Positions 1-7,729 of a DNA stretch of 64,000 nucleotides are shown piece after piece. The notes under the pieces are model-generated. The model made no database searches. It was not told the origin of the DNA and worked only from the letters and a program-made list of their open reading frames with translations. The position numbers and the translations under genes were made by a program. Location of the stretch: NCBI RefSeq assembly GCF_017814435.1, contig NZ_JAGJCB010000004.1, positions 62,001 to 126,000 on the forward strand. Reading direction: 5' to 3'. The number at the start of each line of letters is the position of its first letter. The stretch's first letter is position 1. This DNA comes from Mariniflexile gromovii (lineage in GTDB: Bacteria > Bacteroidota > Bacteroidia > Flavobacteriales > Flavobacteriaceae).

Positions 1-158
1 CCATCGTTCAATATATCAATGGCCCGAATACTTAACAACGAATCCTCTAAAATGGTTTCAATCTCTACGTTGGAAAAATTACGTGGTGGTAACGTTTTCT
101 TTTTTCCACAGGAAATAAAAAAAACAATGGTTATCAAGATGACGGAAATCTGTTTCAT
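1..158 (-). CDS. Lipoprotein, 5' part only (cut by window edge)
   Basis: An open frame starts at ATG 158 and runs off the left edge after 52 codons. The N-terminus is a short hydrophobic signal ending in a lipobox (FISC, Cys17) followed by a lysine-rich stretch, so the product should be a lipid-anchored envelope protein. The remaining visible residues (around NFSNVEIETI and SIRAIDIL) resemble the start of flavobacterial YCF48/BNR-repeat lipoproteins, but this is from memory and tentative. It lies 78 bases beyond the second SCO-like gene on the same strand and could be the tail of that operon. Confidence 0.6.
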   Translation of the reverse strand, partial: MKQISVILITIVFFISCGKKKTLPPRNFSNVEIETILEDSLLSIRAIDILND

Positions 159-236
159 AAATTAAAAATTTCCTTAAAAGTAGAAAAGCTCTGTGGATTT
201 CAATCTAGTAATTCTACAAAACCACACAAAATAAAA

Positions 237-869
237 TCAATGCTCTTGTTTTAGAATGTCTATATGGCGCTTTAAACGCTCCACATCCAATTCAATAGTG
301 CCATTATAAACCCCACGTATATATCCTTTTTTATCTACCAAAATAAAGTTTTCGGTATGGATAAAATTGCTTTCATCTTGAGTTTTAATAAAATCTTCAT
401 CGGCAAAATAGCCATTTCTTGCTATTTTATAAATCGCGTCCTTATCGCCCGTTACCAAGTGCCATTTGTTACTTATAACATTATGTTCTTTGGCATAGGT
501 GTTCAATACAGAAACGAAATCTTTCCAAGGCATTACGGTATGCGATAACAGCATGATTTCTGTATCCTTTAAATAGGTTTCTTGAAGGCTGCCCATATTT
601 TTTGTAAGCTTAGGGCAAATACCAGGGCATGTGGTGAAGAAAAAATCGGCTATATAAATTTTACCTTCAAATGTTTTATTGGTAATGGTTGTTCCGTTTT
701 GGTCCACAAATGAAAATTCAGGAATTTTATGTGTACCATGATCCCACTCTGGTGTAAAATCTTGACTATTGAAATAGGGCAACTTTGAAACTGAGGAGGC
801 TTCGCTGGGTTTTTCTTTACAGTTGAAAAAGACCAAAGAAACTACTATTAAAAATACTGATTTTTTCAT
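237..869 (-). CDS. SCO family protein (SCO1/SenC), lipoprotein, module copy 2
   Basis: 210 residues. A lipoprotein signal (FFNC, Cys17) is followed by a thioredoxin-like SCO domain. The copper/redox motif CPGIC gives Cys81 and Cys85, and the distal ligand candidate is His171 in the FIHTENF segment, so the three SCO metal ligands are all present. SCO proteins deliver copper to cytochrome oxidase CuA sites or act as thiol-disulfide reductases; the visible oxidase in this window is cbb3-type, which lacks CuA, so another client is likely. It is the last gene of a YHYH-MORN-SCO module and roughly half identical to the SCO at 2395-3090 by eye. The gap to the upstream MORN gene is 51 bases. Confidence 0.9.
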   Translation of the reverse strand: MKKSVFLIVVSLVFFNCKEKPSEASSVSKLPYFNSQDFTPEWDHGTHKIPEFSFVDQNGTTITNKTFEGKIYIADFFFTTCPGICPKLTKNMGSLQETYLKDTEIMLLSHTVMPWKDFVSVLNTYAKEHNVISNKWHLVTGDKDAIYKIARNGYFADEDFIKTQDESNFIHTENFILVDKKGYIRGVYNGTIELDVERLKRHIDILKQEH

Positions 870-920
870 TTTTATGATTTACACATGAAGCCCTAAATGC
901 ATCAGAACAACCAAAAGTAG

Positions 921-1490
921 TTATTTAACTTCGTCCTCGCCAACGGTAACGGTGTAGCATTTCTTTAAACCAATCAGTCCAAACCGTTCGCCATTTACAA
1001 CTTCATAGTTTGCTTTAATGGTGCCATCTTCTTTCCACAAACGCTGACTGCCAACTTCCATTCCTTCCTTATAATTAAAATCCCTGAAAAGCTGACCTGT
1101 TTTATACCATTCTTTCACACTACCATCAAAAGCACCTTGATTATTAAAATGATATTCAAATTTTGGTTTTCCGCTTTCCCACCACGCTTTATGCACTCCT
1201 ATTTTAACCCCATTCGCATAAAAGCGTTCACTGGCTAAACGGCCATTTTCAAACCATTGTTTTTCTGAACCCTGTTTTTTTCCATCACGATAAAACATTT
1301 CAGATTTTAATTTTTCTTTTGAATAATATGAAACCAATCGTCCTGAAAATGGTTGATCCTGATACATTAAAACACCATTTTCAAGCATTAAATTTTTATT
1401 GGAAGCCTCCATAGTAATTGTTTGATTAGCGTTATTGCAGGCTACAAAAAACAAAATCGAAACTACAATATGTAACCCACCAAACTTCAA
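921..1490 (-). CDS. MORN-repeat (YwqK-like) lipoprotein, module copy 2
   Basis: 189 residues. A lipoprotein signal ends at Cys18 (FVAC), followed by about five MORN_2-type repeats between residues 45 and 170, recognised by recurring G-x-W-Y-x-N/T-G-x-L blocks. The start is TTG at 1490, abutting the TAG stop of the upstream YHYH gene. No in-frame ATG precedes the lipobox, so the TTG is needed to keep the signal peptide. Such proteins are often auto-named YwqK family antitoxin, but no toxin gene is nearby and the export signal argues against that role. Function unknown; the repeats suggest a surface or protein-binding role. Confidence 0.8.
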   Translation of the reverse strand: MKFGGLHIVVSILFFVACNNANQTITMEASNKNLMLENGVLMYQDQPFSGRLVSYYSKEKLKSEMFYRDGKKQGSEKQWFENGRLASERFYANGVKIGVHKAWWESGKPKFEYHFNNQGAFDGSVKEWYKTGQLFRDFNYKEGMEVGSQRLWKEDGTIKANYEVVNGERFGLIGLKKCYTVTVGEDEVK

Positions 1491-2252
1491 CTATCGTGAT
1501 ATATTGCCTGGTGTTCCAAAAAAGCCATTTCCGTTAATATAGGGGTCGTCAGCAGTTACGTGGTAATGGTAAATACCGTTGGGAAAATCTGCCGTAACAC
1601 CAACATGTCCGTGGTAAGCATCTAAATCTGCCGAAGTGAGGATGACACCATTTTCTTTAGGTCCGTAAACAGGAAACCCATCGGCCAAAAGCCCTAAAAA
1701 AGCATCTTCACCAAATTGGCCAGTAAGATATGTTGGCTGTAGGTGATAATGGTACATATCAAAACCTGTGGGATGCCCCAACCATTGGTCGAACGAATTG
1801 ATTTCATTCGTTAAAGGTTGGTCTGGTCCTGCATATTGATTAAAAAACACGACGCCATTTCTGGAAATCCCAATAGGCCCTAACGGAGTTGCTTGATGAT
1901 TGGTAGCTTCTTTTGGATTTAATGTTATTGTAAAAACCACATTTTGCGAAGCAATTTCATTGGGGTTTTTTCTCCAATTGGGGTTGGTACCGTTATAAGC
2001 TTCGTATAATGGATTGTTTGTTGCGTAATACGGACTCGTGTGGTTTGGCAAATCCTGTGTTGTAAAAGTTACTGTATTTCCATTTACTGCATAAGACAAG
2101 CCTGTTCCGCTAAATTTAGAAAGGATGGAACTTATATTGTAATTGGTTGGTTCTGCCTCATCATTGTCTTTGGAATCGTCATTACTAGAACAAGCTACAA
2201 AAATTACAATAGCAATTATAGGAAGCATTAGTAAGTGTTTGGCGTTTTTCAT
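1491..2252 (-). CDS. YHYH-domain lipoprotein, module copy 2
   Basis: 253 residues with a lipoprotein signal (FVAC, Cys21) and an acidic linker. The YHYH signature occurs twice, at residues 167-170 and 228-231, with a conserved DGFPVYGP stretch at 191-198 between them. The paired His/Tyr clusters look like a metal-binding or catalytic site, but the family's biochemistry is, to my knowledge, unknown. It starts the second YHYH-MORN-SCO module. It lies after a strong terminator (2331-2360), so it should have its own promoter; only a degenerate version of the ECF motif is visible upstream. Confidence 0.85.
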   Translation of the reverse strand: MKNAKHLLMLPIIAIVIFVACSSNDDSKDNDEAEPTNYNISSILSKFSGTGLSYAVNGNTVTFTTQDLPNHTSPYYATNNPLYEAYNGTNPNWRKNPNEIASQNVVFTITLNPKEATNHQATPLGPIGISRNGVVFFNQYAGPDQPLTNEINSFDQWLGHPTGFDMYHYHLQPTYLTGQFGEDAFLGLLADGFPVYGPKENGVILTSADLDAYHGHVGVTADFPNGIYHYHVTADDPYINGNGFFGTPGNISR

Positions 2253-2330
2253 TTTTTTTGGTTTAACATTTAGACTAATTTACATTAAAAAGGTTTAAAT
2301 AATTTACGTTCAAAAAAGTTTTAAAAACAT

Positions 2331-2360
2331 AAAGGCTTTGCAATTAAACACAAAGCCTTT
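2331..2360 (-). terminator. Hairpin between the two YHYH-MORN-SCO modules
   Basis: A perfect 10-bp stem (AAAGGCTTTG / CAAAGCCTTT) with a 10-base loop, followed on the minus strand by ATGTTTTTAAAAC. It lies about 35 bases past the stop of the first-copy SCO gene and should end that transcript, separating the two module copies. Confidence 0.75.
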
Positions 2361-2394
2361 AAAAACAGAAATCAATTTAACAAAATGCTACCAA

Positions 2395-3090
2395 TCAGAT
2401 TTCTTTCTTTAGTGCTTTTAAATCTGTAACCAATTGCGCCAACGAAGCCCTATTTAAACCATTATAAATCCCTCTTATATGTTTGTTTTTATCTATTAGC
2501 AAGAAGTTTTCTGAATGTAAAAAATCATTAATATCTTTTGGAGTTCCTAAATCATTTTCAACAAAGTATTGGTTTCTTCCCAGATTATAAATTTGTGTTT
2601 TATCTCCAGTAACCAAATGCCATTTATTGTCTATAACCCCATTCATTTTAGCATATTGTTTCAGCACCGGAACCGAATCTAATGTTGGCGTAACGGAGTG
2701 CGATAAAAACAAAACCTCGTCATCATTAATAAATTCTTCTTGAAGTTTAAACATATTGCTCGTCATTTGCGGACAAATACCAGGACAACTGGCAAAAAAG
2801 AAATCGGCTACATAAATTTTATCTTCAAAGTTTTTTTGAGTAATTGTATCTCCTAATTGATTGACTAATTCAAAATCTGGAATTTTATGAAATCCTTTTT
2901 CTTCTTTGCTATTTGGCCTTAACCAATGGGGCGTGAAAGATTCATCATTATAATATGGCAAATACTCTACCCTGCTGGTTTCTTCTACGTTAATGGATTC
3001 CTTTTTTACTTCTTTTTTGCATCCAACAACGCCTATTATTAATAAAGCAAAAACCCAATAATTTCTTCTAATCTTTAATAACTTTTTCAT
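2395..3090 (-). CDS. SCO family protein (SCO1/SenC), lipoprotein, module copy 1
   Basis: 231 residues. A lipoprotein signal (VVGC, Cys24) precedes a thioredoxin-like domain with CPGIC (Cys102, Cys106) and a distal His192 in FLHSENF, matching the SCO copper site. Its start lies 23 bases inside the 3' end of the MORN gene, so the two are translationally coupled. Together with the copy at 237-869 it forms a diverged pair: the core KIPDF...DKIYVADFFF...CPGIC...NKWHLVTGDK is shared, while linkers and C-termini differ. It probably handles copper or disulfides in the periplasm for its YHYH/MORN neighbours, by context only. Confidence 0.9.
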   Translation of the reverse strand: MKKLLKIRRNYWVFALLIIGVVGCKKEVKKESINVEETSRVEYLPYYNDESFTPHWLRPNSKEEKGFHKIPDFELVNQLGDTITQKNFEDKIYVADFFFASCPGICPQMTSNMFKLQEEFINDDEVLFLSHSVTPTLDSVPVLKQYAKMNGVIDNKWHLVTGDKTQIYNLGRNQYFVENDLGTPKDINDFLHSENFLLIDKNKHIRGIYNGLNRASLAQLVTDLKALKKEI

Positions 3091-3697
3091 TTTCTAACTG
3101 ATAACATAAATTAGACCGGAGCAAACCAAAAACACGACCATTTTTAGCTTCATAATTAACATATAACGTTCCGTTTTTTAACCAAGCTTGTTGCATCCCA
3201 ACTTCGTTTCCATCAACCAAATGCCTTAGTTTTGATAATTGTCCGTTATCATACCATTGCTTTTCAACACCTTGTTTTACTCCATTTTCATAAGTGGATT
3301 CTTCTGATAATTCACCATTTTCCCAAAAACTTTTATAAATCCCAACCAGATTGTTTTGGTTGTAATAACACTGTACCCTAAGCACTCCAAGTTCCGACCA
3401 TCGTTTGGCTATACCTTGGCGTTTTCCGTTTAAAAAACCTAACTTTTCTTGTAAAACACCGTTGTTATAAAATTTTAATGAGTACCCATTAAAAGGTTTA
3501 CTTTTATAATACCATGTTCCTTCTATTTGATTTAAAACCAACTGGCTTTTAGCAACAACAGTGGTATCTATAATTACAGATTGGTTTTGTTCTTCAACCT
3601 CTTGATTATCTGCAAAGGCATCTTTAGAAGCTTGTTTACAACCAGACAAACAAACCACTAGTAATAAGAAAGAAAATGGTATTATCAAATTTTTCAT
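3068..3697 (-). CDS. MORN-repeat (YwqK-like) lipoprotein, module copy 1
   Basis: 209 residues, with a lipoprotein signal ending at LSGC and about five MORN_2-type repeats from roughly residue 55 to 190 (blocks such as W-x-x-G-x-L-x-x-x-x-x-Y/H). The start codon overlaps the upstream YHYH stop by one base (TAATG), and the 3' end overlaps the SCO gene by 23 bases, so all three genes are tightly coupled. It is homologous to the protein at 921-1490, including the C-terminal (V/A)NYE..NG.(R/E)FGL block. No function is known; the auto-annotation term antitoxin is not supported by context. Confidence 0.8.
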   Translation of the reverse strand: MKNLIIPFSFLLLVVCLSGCKQASKDAFADNQEVEEQNQSVIIDTTVVAKSQLVLNQIEGTWYYKSKPFNGYSLKFYNNGVLQEKLGFLNGKRQGIAKRWSELGVLRVQCYYNQNNLVGIYKSFWENGELSEESTYENGVKQGVEKQWYDNGQLSKLRHLVDGNEVGMQQAWLKNGTLYVNYEAKNGRVFGLLRSNLCYQLENEKVIKD

Positions 3698-4437
3698 TAG
3701 TAACCTCTATACGGACCCGCAAAAGCAATATAAGATCCCGTTGTAGAATATATTTCGTTAATAATGTGGTAATGGTACTCTGCTTCTCCATTAGTATATT
3801 GTGTGGTAGACGTGTGCCCTCCAGATGCATCTAAATCAGTTGGATATGTTCCTGTTGAAGTACATTTACGTCCATAAAGAAATACACCATCCTTTAATAT
3901 GCCCACCAAATTTGAGTCATCGTCGGTAAACGCTTTTGGCTCTAAATGATAATGATAAACACCAGGACCAATGTGAGCCCCCGTCCAATCTAAACTGGCT
4001 GCTGCTTGATTTAATGCGCCATTCCCTTCTTGATCGTTAAAAATAGATGCCCCACTTACCGCGATACCAATAGTGTTTAACTGGGTAGAAACAGTGCTTC
4101 CTGATAAATTTGGAGTTGCATCAACCGTCATGGTTACCGCATTATTGTTACTCGACATAATACTTGGTGTCGTCTCCACATCTGGCTCTTCCATATACAG
4201 GCTGTTACCAACACCCCAATAAACCGTTTTATGATTTGGCAAACCGGTAGTTTCTATAACTACGTTTGAACCGCTTAAATAAATGGTTACCGCATCTGTA
4301 TTAAATGCTGCATATGCTGCGTGAAGCTCTGTTACTACTTCTTCATCTTCTTCGGTAGCAGAACTTTCACTGGAACAAGCAATAAAAACCAAAAGCAATA
4401 AACTTGCAATAATGGATAACTTTAATAGACTTTTCAT
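3697..4437 (-). CDS. YHYH-domain lipoprotein, module copy 1
   Basis: 246 residues, with a lipoprotein signal (FIAC, Cys21) and an acidic linker. YHYH occurs twice (161-164 and 221-224), with DGVFLYGR at 183-190 in the place of DGFPVYGP of the second copy. It opens the first YHYH-MORN-SCO operon. The putative ECF promoter at 4464-4490 ends 27 bases before the ATG, so expression is likely controlled by the sigma factor at 9700-10278. Divergence from the second copy is high outside the YHYH and PNH motifs, suggesting an old duplication with specialisation. Metal binding is an inference from the histidines. Confidence 0.85.
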   Translation of the reverse strand: MKSLLKLSIIASLLLLVFIACSSESSATEEDEEVVTELHAAYAAFNTDAVTIYLSGSNVVIETTGLPNHKTVYWGVGNSLYMEEPDVETTPSIMSSNNNAVTMTVDATPNLSGSTVSTQLNTIGIAVSGASIFNDQEGNGALNQAAASLDWTGAHIGPGVYHYHLEPKAFTDDDSNLVGILKDGVFLYGRKCTSTGTYPTDLDASGGHTSTTQYTNGEAEYHYHIINEIYSTTGSYIAFAGPYRGY

Positions 4438-4463
4438 TTTTTAACTTTTTGTATTATGATTCT

Positions 4464-4490
4464 TTAGATGCTCTTTGAAACAAAAACTTG
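4464..4490 (-). promoter_or_regulatory. ECF-type promoter, site A (upstream of YHYH copy 1)
   Basis: On the minus strand the site reads CAAGTTTTT, 10 bases, GCATCTAA, reproducing sites B, C and D with identical spacing. The GCATCTAA block is 27 bases upstream of the YHYH start codon, as expected for a -10 element. Confidence 0.75.
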
Positions 4491-4507
4491 TGCTTCTGTA
4501 TTAAAAA

Positions 4508-4801
4508 TTATTCCTTTTTTGGTTTTTTTGATGGTTTCGGTGCTTTTTCCAATTCTTCTTTTGTTAAAAATCCATCTTCATTAGCATCAATTTTTTTAAA
4601 ATCATCTTTCAAAGGTCCTTTTACTTCCTTCAAGGATAATTTACCATCTTTATTGGCATCCATTTCCTTTAAAAGTTCTTCAATAGTAGGGCGCTGTGGT
4701 TTTTGCTGATTTTTATCAGAAGATTGTGCATTAGTTGTGATAGTGAATAAGCATGTTATTATTCCTAAAATAATTCCTGTTTTTAATGTGCTACGTTTCA
4801 T
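4508..4801 (-). CDS. Small secreted EF-hand protein
   Basis: 97 residues with a Sec signal peptide (cleavage probably near TTNA-QS, residue 25). It has two canonical 12-residue EF-hand loops at 48-59 (DANKDGKLSLKE) and 72-83 (DANEDGFLTKEE), each with Asp/Asn at positions 1, 3 and 5 and Glu at 12, so both should bind calcium. The tail is Lys/Pro-rich. It has its own copy of the ECF promoter (site B, 26 bases upstream) and lies between the CotH operon and the first YHYH module. EF-hand proteins of this kind could be calcium sensors or substrates of the CotH kinase; that link is context only. Confidence 0.85.
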   Translation of the reverse strand: MKRSTLKTGIILGIITCLFTITTNAQSSDKNQQKPQRPTIEELLKEMDANKDGKLSLKEVKGPLKDDFKKIDANEDGFLTKEELEKAPKPSKKPKKE

Positions 4802-4826
4802 AATTTTAAATTAATGTTATGAAGGT

Positions 4827-4853
4827 TTAGATGCTATCTGTTTTAAAAACTTG
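4827..4853 (-). promoter_or_regulatory. ECF-type promoter, site B (upstream of EF-hand gene)
   Basis: Minus strand: CAAGTTTTT, 10 bases, GCATCTAA, 26 bases upstream of the EF-hand ATG. Exact match to the shared motif of sites A, C and D. Confidence 0.75.
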
Positions 4854-4878
4854 TAGCGTATTTTGTTAAATAAATGCC

Positions 4879-4903
4879 AAAAAAAGACCCTAGAAACTAG
4901 GGC
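4879..4903 (-). terminator. Terminator of the VTC-DUF4956-DUF2490-CotH operon
   Basis: Minus-strand stem CCCTAG / CTAGGG with a TTT loop, followed by TCTTTTTTT. It lies about 50 bases beyond the CotH stop and just before the site B promoter region. Confidence 0.75.
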
Positions 4904-4954
4904 CTTCATTACACCATTAGTTTACACTAATAGTCATCAACAAATATGATCAAA

Positions 4955-6367
4955 TTATTTCAAGTAAGTACTTACAGCAGAAGCTCTTGAACTTGCATGT
5001 GTTTTTAAAGTACTTATAGCCAATTGAAAATCTGAGCTGGATTCTAAAAATGTATATCCGGATTTTTCGGTAGTAGCATAGGGTTCAATTAATGCTGCAT
5101 AAGTGGTATATAGCGCTTGAATTGTACTGGTATTAAATGGTCCATCTATAACCTCTTGTAAATAAGCATCGTATTTAGCTTTATAAACCGCATCATTATA
5201 TATATATCCAATTAAGGGCCAGCTAGATGCACTTAAACCCGAAAAGTTTAACGCCAAAGCACCTCCCTGTTTACCTGTTTGTAATGCTTCATTATTATCC
5301 CAAGGTATCCATGTTAACTTATTTGTAGCTGGATCGTTATATAGAAAATAGTTATGCGTCATTCTACCATAAGTATCCCAATTTTGAATGATTGTGTTTA
5401 CCGCTAAATATTTTAAATACTTGTCGGTATCAAAAATAGCATCTAAGTTAGAGCGCCAAGTAGCAGCATCCGATGTTCTTGTTGAAGCATTAATAACCGA
5501 CAACAATCTACTAACATCTGAAAAATCGGCCTCATCTTCATTGTTTTGTTTTTCATATTGACTTTCATTATAAGTACCTGATGCAAACGAAGCCGCCGTA
5601 CCATCTGGCTGATACAAATTACCATCACCATTTGTAAACTGGGTTTCAATGACGGTATCATCAACTTCCTCAACTAAGGTGTATAACCCAAAATATGTTG
5701 GACCATCACCATAATCTACATAAAGTGTATAAAAAGCTGTGTGCGAAACGGCCAACCCTGCATTTTTAAATACATCGGCAGCTACTTTTTCACGCAACAT
5801 AGATTCATCATCAAAATTATTTTTAAGGCTTAATTTTTTAAACCCATAAAAACGTTGGTTTTTAATTTGCGGATAATCGTCTTCATATTCATCAAAATCC
5901 ATTTTAAATGCCAGTTTCATAATGCCACTTTTCCAGGTACTGGACAAACTGGAATTCCCTTTAAAACGTACACCAACTTTATACCATTGTTTTCCGTTAT
6001 AATAAACATCTGCAGGTACAAAAATGGGGTTTTCATCTGAAAAATTATTGCTTCCTCCTCTACCAAAAGTTCCATATAACGACGTCATGTTTGATAACAT
6101 AGCTGCCCAATTTTCTTTTGAAATAACAAAATCAAACCGTTTTACTGCCATATCTTCAAAGACTTCATCAAAATTTGGTTCTGCATCATTGCTATGAGTT
6201 TCGGTGGTCCAATCGGTAGGCACAAAATCTGTATCTTCTATAACGACTTCGCTAGTAGTATCATCTTCCTCATTCACTAATTCTTTAGTTGAGCAACCTA
6301 TAATTACATAGGCATTTATAAACACAATACTTAATAGTAGTGCTAATTTTAAAATTGTTTTTTTCAT
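4955..6367 (-). CDS. CotH kinase family lipoprotein
   Basis: 470 residues. A lipoprotein signal (IIGC, Cys25) and acidic linker lead into a CotH domain from about residue 70 to 400. Typical CotH blocks are visible: FDFVISKENW, the GIMKLAFKMDF strand with the candidate ATP Lys, LSLKNNFDDESMLREKVA, LVEEVDD, and the metal-binding TWIPWDNNEAL. CotH proteins are atypical protein kinases, first described in Bacillus spore coats, and they often neighbour VTC-domain and DUF4956 genes. Here the gene is last in such an operon, 2 bases after the DUF2490 gene. The lipoprotein signal places the kinase outside the cytoplasm, so the phosphate donor and substrate are open questions. Confidence 0.88.
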   Translation of the reverse strand: MKKTILKLALLLSIVFINAYVIIGCSTKELVNEEDDTTSEVVIEDTDFVPTDWTTETHSNDAEPNFDEVFEDMAVKRFDFVISKENWAAMLSNMTSLYGTFGRGGSNNFSDENPIFVPADVYYNGKQWYKVGVRFKGNSSLSSTWKSGIMKLAFKMDFDEYEDDYPQIKNQRFYGFKKLSLKNNFDDESMLREKVAADVFKNAGLAVSHTAFYTLYVDYGDGPTYFGLYTLVEEVDDTVIETQFTNGDGNLYQPDGTAASFASGTYNESQYEKQNNEDEADFSDVSRLLSVINASTRTSDAATWRSNLDAIFDTDKYLKYLAVNTIIQNWDTYGRMTHNYFLYNDPATNKLTWIPWDNNEALQTGKQGGALALNFSGLSASSWPLIGYIYNDAVYKAKYDAYLQEVIDGPFNTSTIQALYTTYAALIEPYATTEKSGYTFLESSSDFQLAISTLKTHASSRASAVSTYLK

Positions 6368-6369
6368 AG

Positions 6370-7089
6370 TTATTTGTTTTTAATGGTGTATTTATAGGAT
6401 AATCCGATGATGTTTGTAGTTTCTGGCAAATCGACATTTAGCTCTTTCTCGAAGCGATAGTACAAACTTATTTTACCGTATTTTTTCATATCGTAATCGG
6501 TTCCAAAGGTTAATCGGTATTTATCGAAACCGCCATCTTCTCCTTTTTCGAAATGATTAAAAATTTCGGCTGAAAATTGCGGGTCGAGTTTCCAGTTTTT
6601 AATGTTGTATTCTACATCTGTTTTAAAACGAAGGTGCTGATTGGCATAATCGCCATCTGCAACAGAAACGGATAAATCGTTTTTATTTTGGTACCTCAAG
6701 CGGTAATCCAGTTTAAAATCGTTGATTTTGTGTTTGTAACTGGCATCGAATTGAAACCTAAAATGATTTTCGTATCCTTGAATATTGCCTTCGGTATCGT
6801 TTTGCCTAATAAATCGCGCCCCTGCACTAAGACTGAAATTTTTATTAACCGAATACTCCGTTTGTAGTTCCGTAAAATATTCATCTACTAATGATAAGTT
6901 TTCTTTTAACCTAAGCTGTTCTGCCAATTCAAAACTCCATTTTTTGTTAAGTTTATATTCAATTGAAACCGTGCTCCAAGCATTTAAATTCTTCGAATTG
7001 CTCGTTTGGGCATTTATATTCATTGGAAAAACTACACTTAGTAGCAATATGAATAAACAGAATGGCTTAATGTTTACTATCTTTTTCAT
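6370..7089 (-). CDS. DUF2490-like outer-membrane beta-barrel protein
   Basis: 239 residues with a Sec signal peptide ending near INA-QT (residue 27). The rest consists of alternating amphipathic beta strands rich in Tyr, Phe and Lys (WSFELAEQLRL, FRFQFDASYK, FKLDYRLRYQNK, KISLYYRFEKEL) and ends in a strand with aromatic residues, typical of small outer-membrane barrels of the DUF2490 type. It lies 9 bases after DUF4956 and 2 bases before CotH, so it is co-translated with the putative kinase. It might export or anchor the product of the VTC/CotH system; no family function is known. Confidence 0.75.
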   Translation of the reverse strand: MKKIVNIKPFCLFILLLSVVFPMNINAQTSNSKNLNAWSTVSIEYKLNKKWSFELAEQLRLKENLSLVDEYFTELQTEYSVNKNFSLSAGARFIRQNDTEGNIQGYENHFRFQFDASYKHKINDFKLDYRLRYQNKNDLSVSVADGDYANQHLRFKTDVEYNIKNWKLDPQFSAEIFNHFEKGEDGGFDKYRLTFGTDYDMKKYGKISLYYRFEKELNVDLPETTNIIGLSYKYTIKNK

Positions 7090-7098
7090 AATTAAATA

Positions 7099-7716
7099 CT
7101 AATTTGTGATTTCTTGATTTCCATTAAAATAAAAAATAGTAATGTTAGCCGTGTCTCTTAAAAAATTGACCTCACCAACAGTTATTCGGTTTATTATTAA
7201 ACCGGTTCTGTTTTCCAAATCACTCTTTAATATGGCATAGTTTTCGGGCTTAATGTTTTCTATGTTTTCATAAATAATAGATTTGGATTCTTCTTGTTTT
7301 AAAGACCAATACCTTTCTATTAGTACAAGAACTACCACGATGATGGTGTTGAATCCAAATATTTCGGCGTAGCTCATTTTTTTATTAGCCAAAGCGTTTA
7401 TTACAGAAATACCAATAACCACGAATAAATAGGTAACTTCTTTTTGAGAAATGGCATCTGTTCTATACCTAAGGATACCAAAAATGGCAAATAAACCGAG
7501 CGCCATCCCTAGGTCCATTTCAAACTTTTTAAGCGCAAAACACAAAAAGAATACGATAAGACTGATTAGGTAATAGGTAAAAACAAAATCTTTTCGTTTT
7601 GAAAATGGGTAATATATAAACCGGATGATTATAGTTAAGAATGTCATGTTGATAAAAAGCCTGACCATCATTTTATAAAAATCATCATTGAAGATTGGGA
7701 TATCCAAAAATTCCAT
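7099..7716 (-). CDS. DUF4956 membrane protein
   Basis: 205 residues with about four transmembrane helices in the first 140 residues. The central conserved signature GLFAIFGILRYRTD (about 88-101) followed by QKEVTYLFVVIGISVINAL marks DUF4956. The C-terminal 60 residues are soluble and mixed alpha/beta. DUF4956 is recurrently encoded next to VTC-domain and CotH proteins in many phyla. A role as membrane partner or channel for the VTC polymerase product is an inference. It follows the VTC gene by 13 bases. Confidence 0.88.
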   Translation of the reverse strand: MEFLDIPIFNDDFYKMMVRLFINMTFLTIIIRFIYYPFSKRKDFVFTYYLISLIVFFLCFALKKFEMDLGMALGLFAIFGILRYRTDAISQKEVTYLFVVIGISVINALANKKMSYAEIFGFNTIIVVVLVLIERYWSLKQEESKSIIYENIENIKPENYAILKSDLENRTGLIINRITVGEVNFLRDTANITIFYFNGNQEITN

Positions 7717-7729
7717 AGGGCAAATTGTG

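Noticed and set aside
2270-2296. Possible fifth ECF promoter upstream of the second YHYH gene
   Set aside because: The 10-base spacing fits, but only 5 of 8 bases of the GCATCTAA block and 6 of 9 of the CAAGTTTTT block match. It could be a decayed relic; not strong enough to list as a site.
921-3697. Toxin-antitoxin system suggested by YwqK-type MORN proteins
   Set aside because: Both proteins have lipoprotein signals and sit in exported-protein operons with no toxin-like partner.
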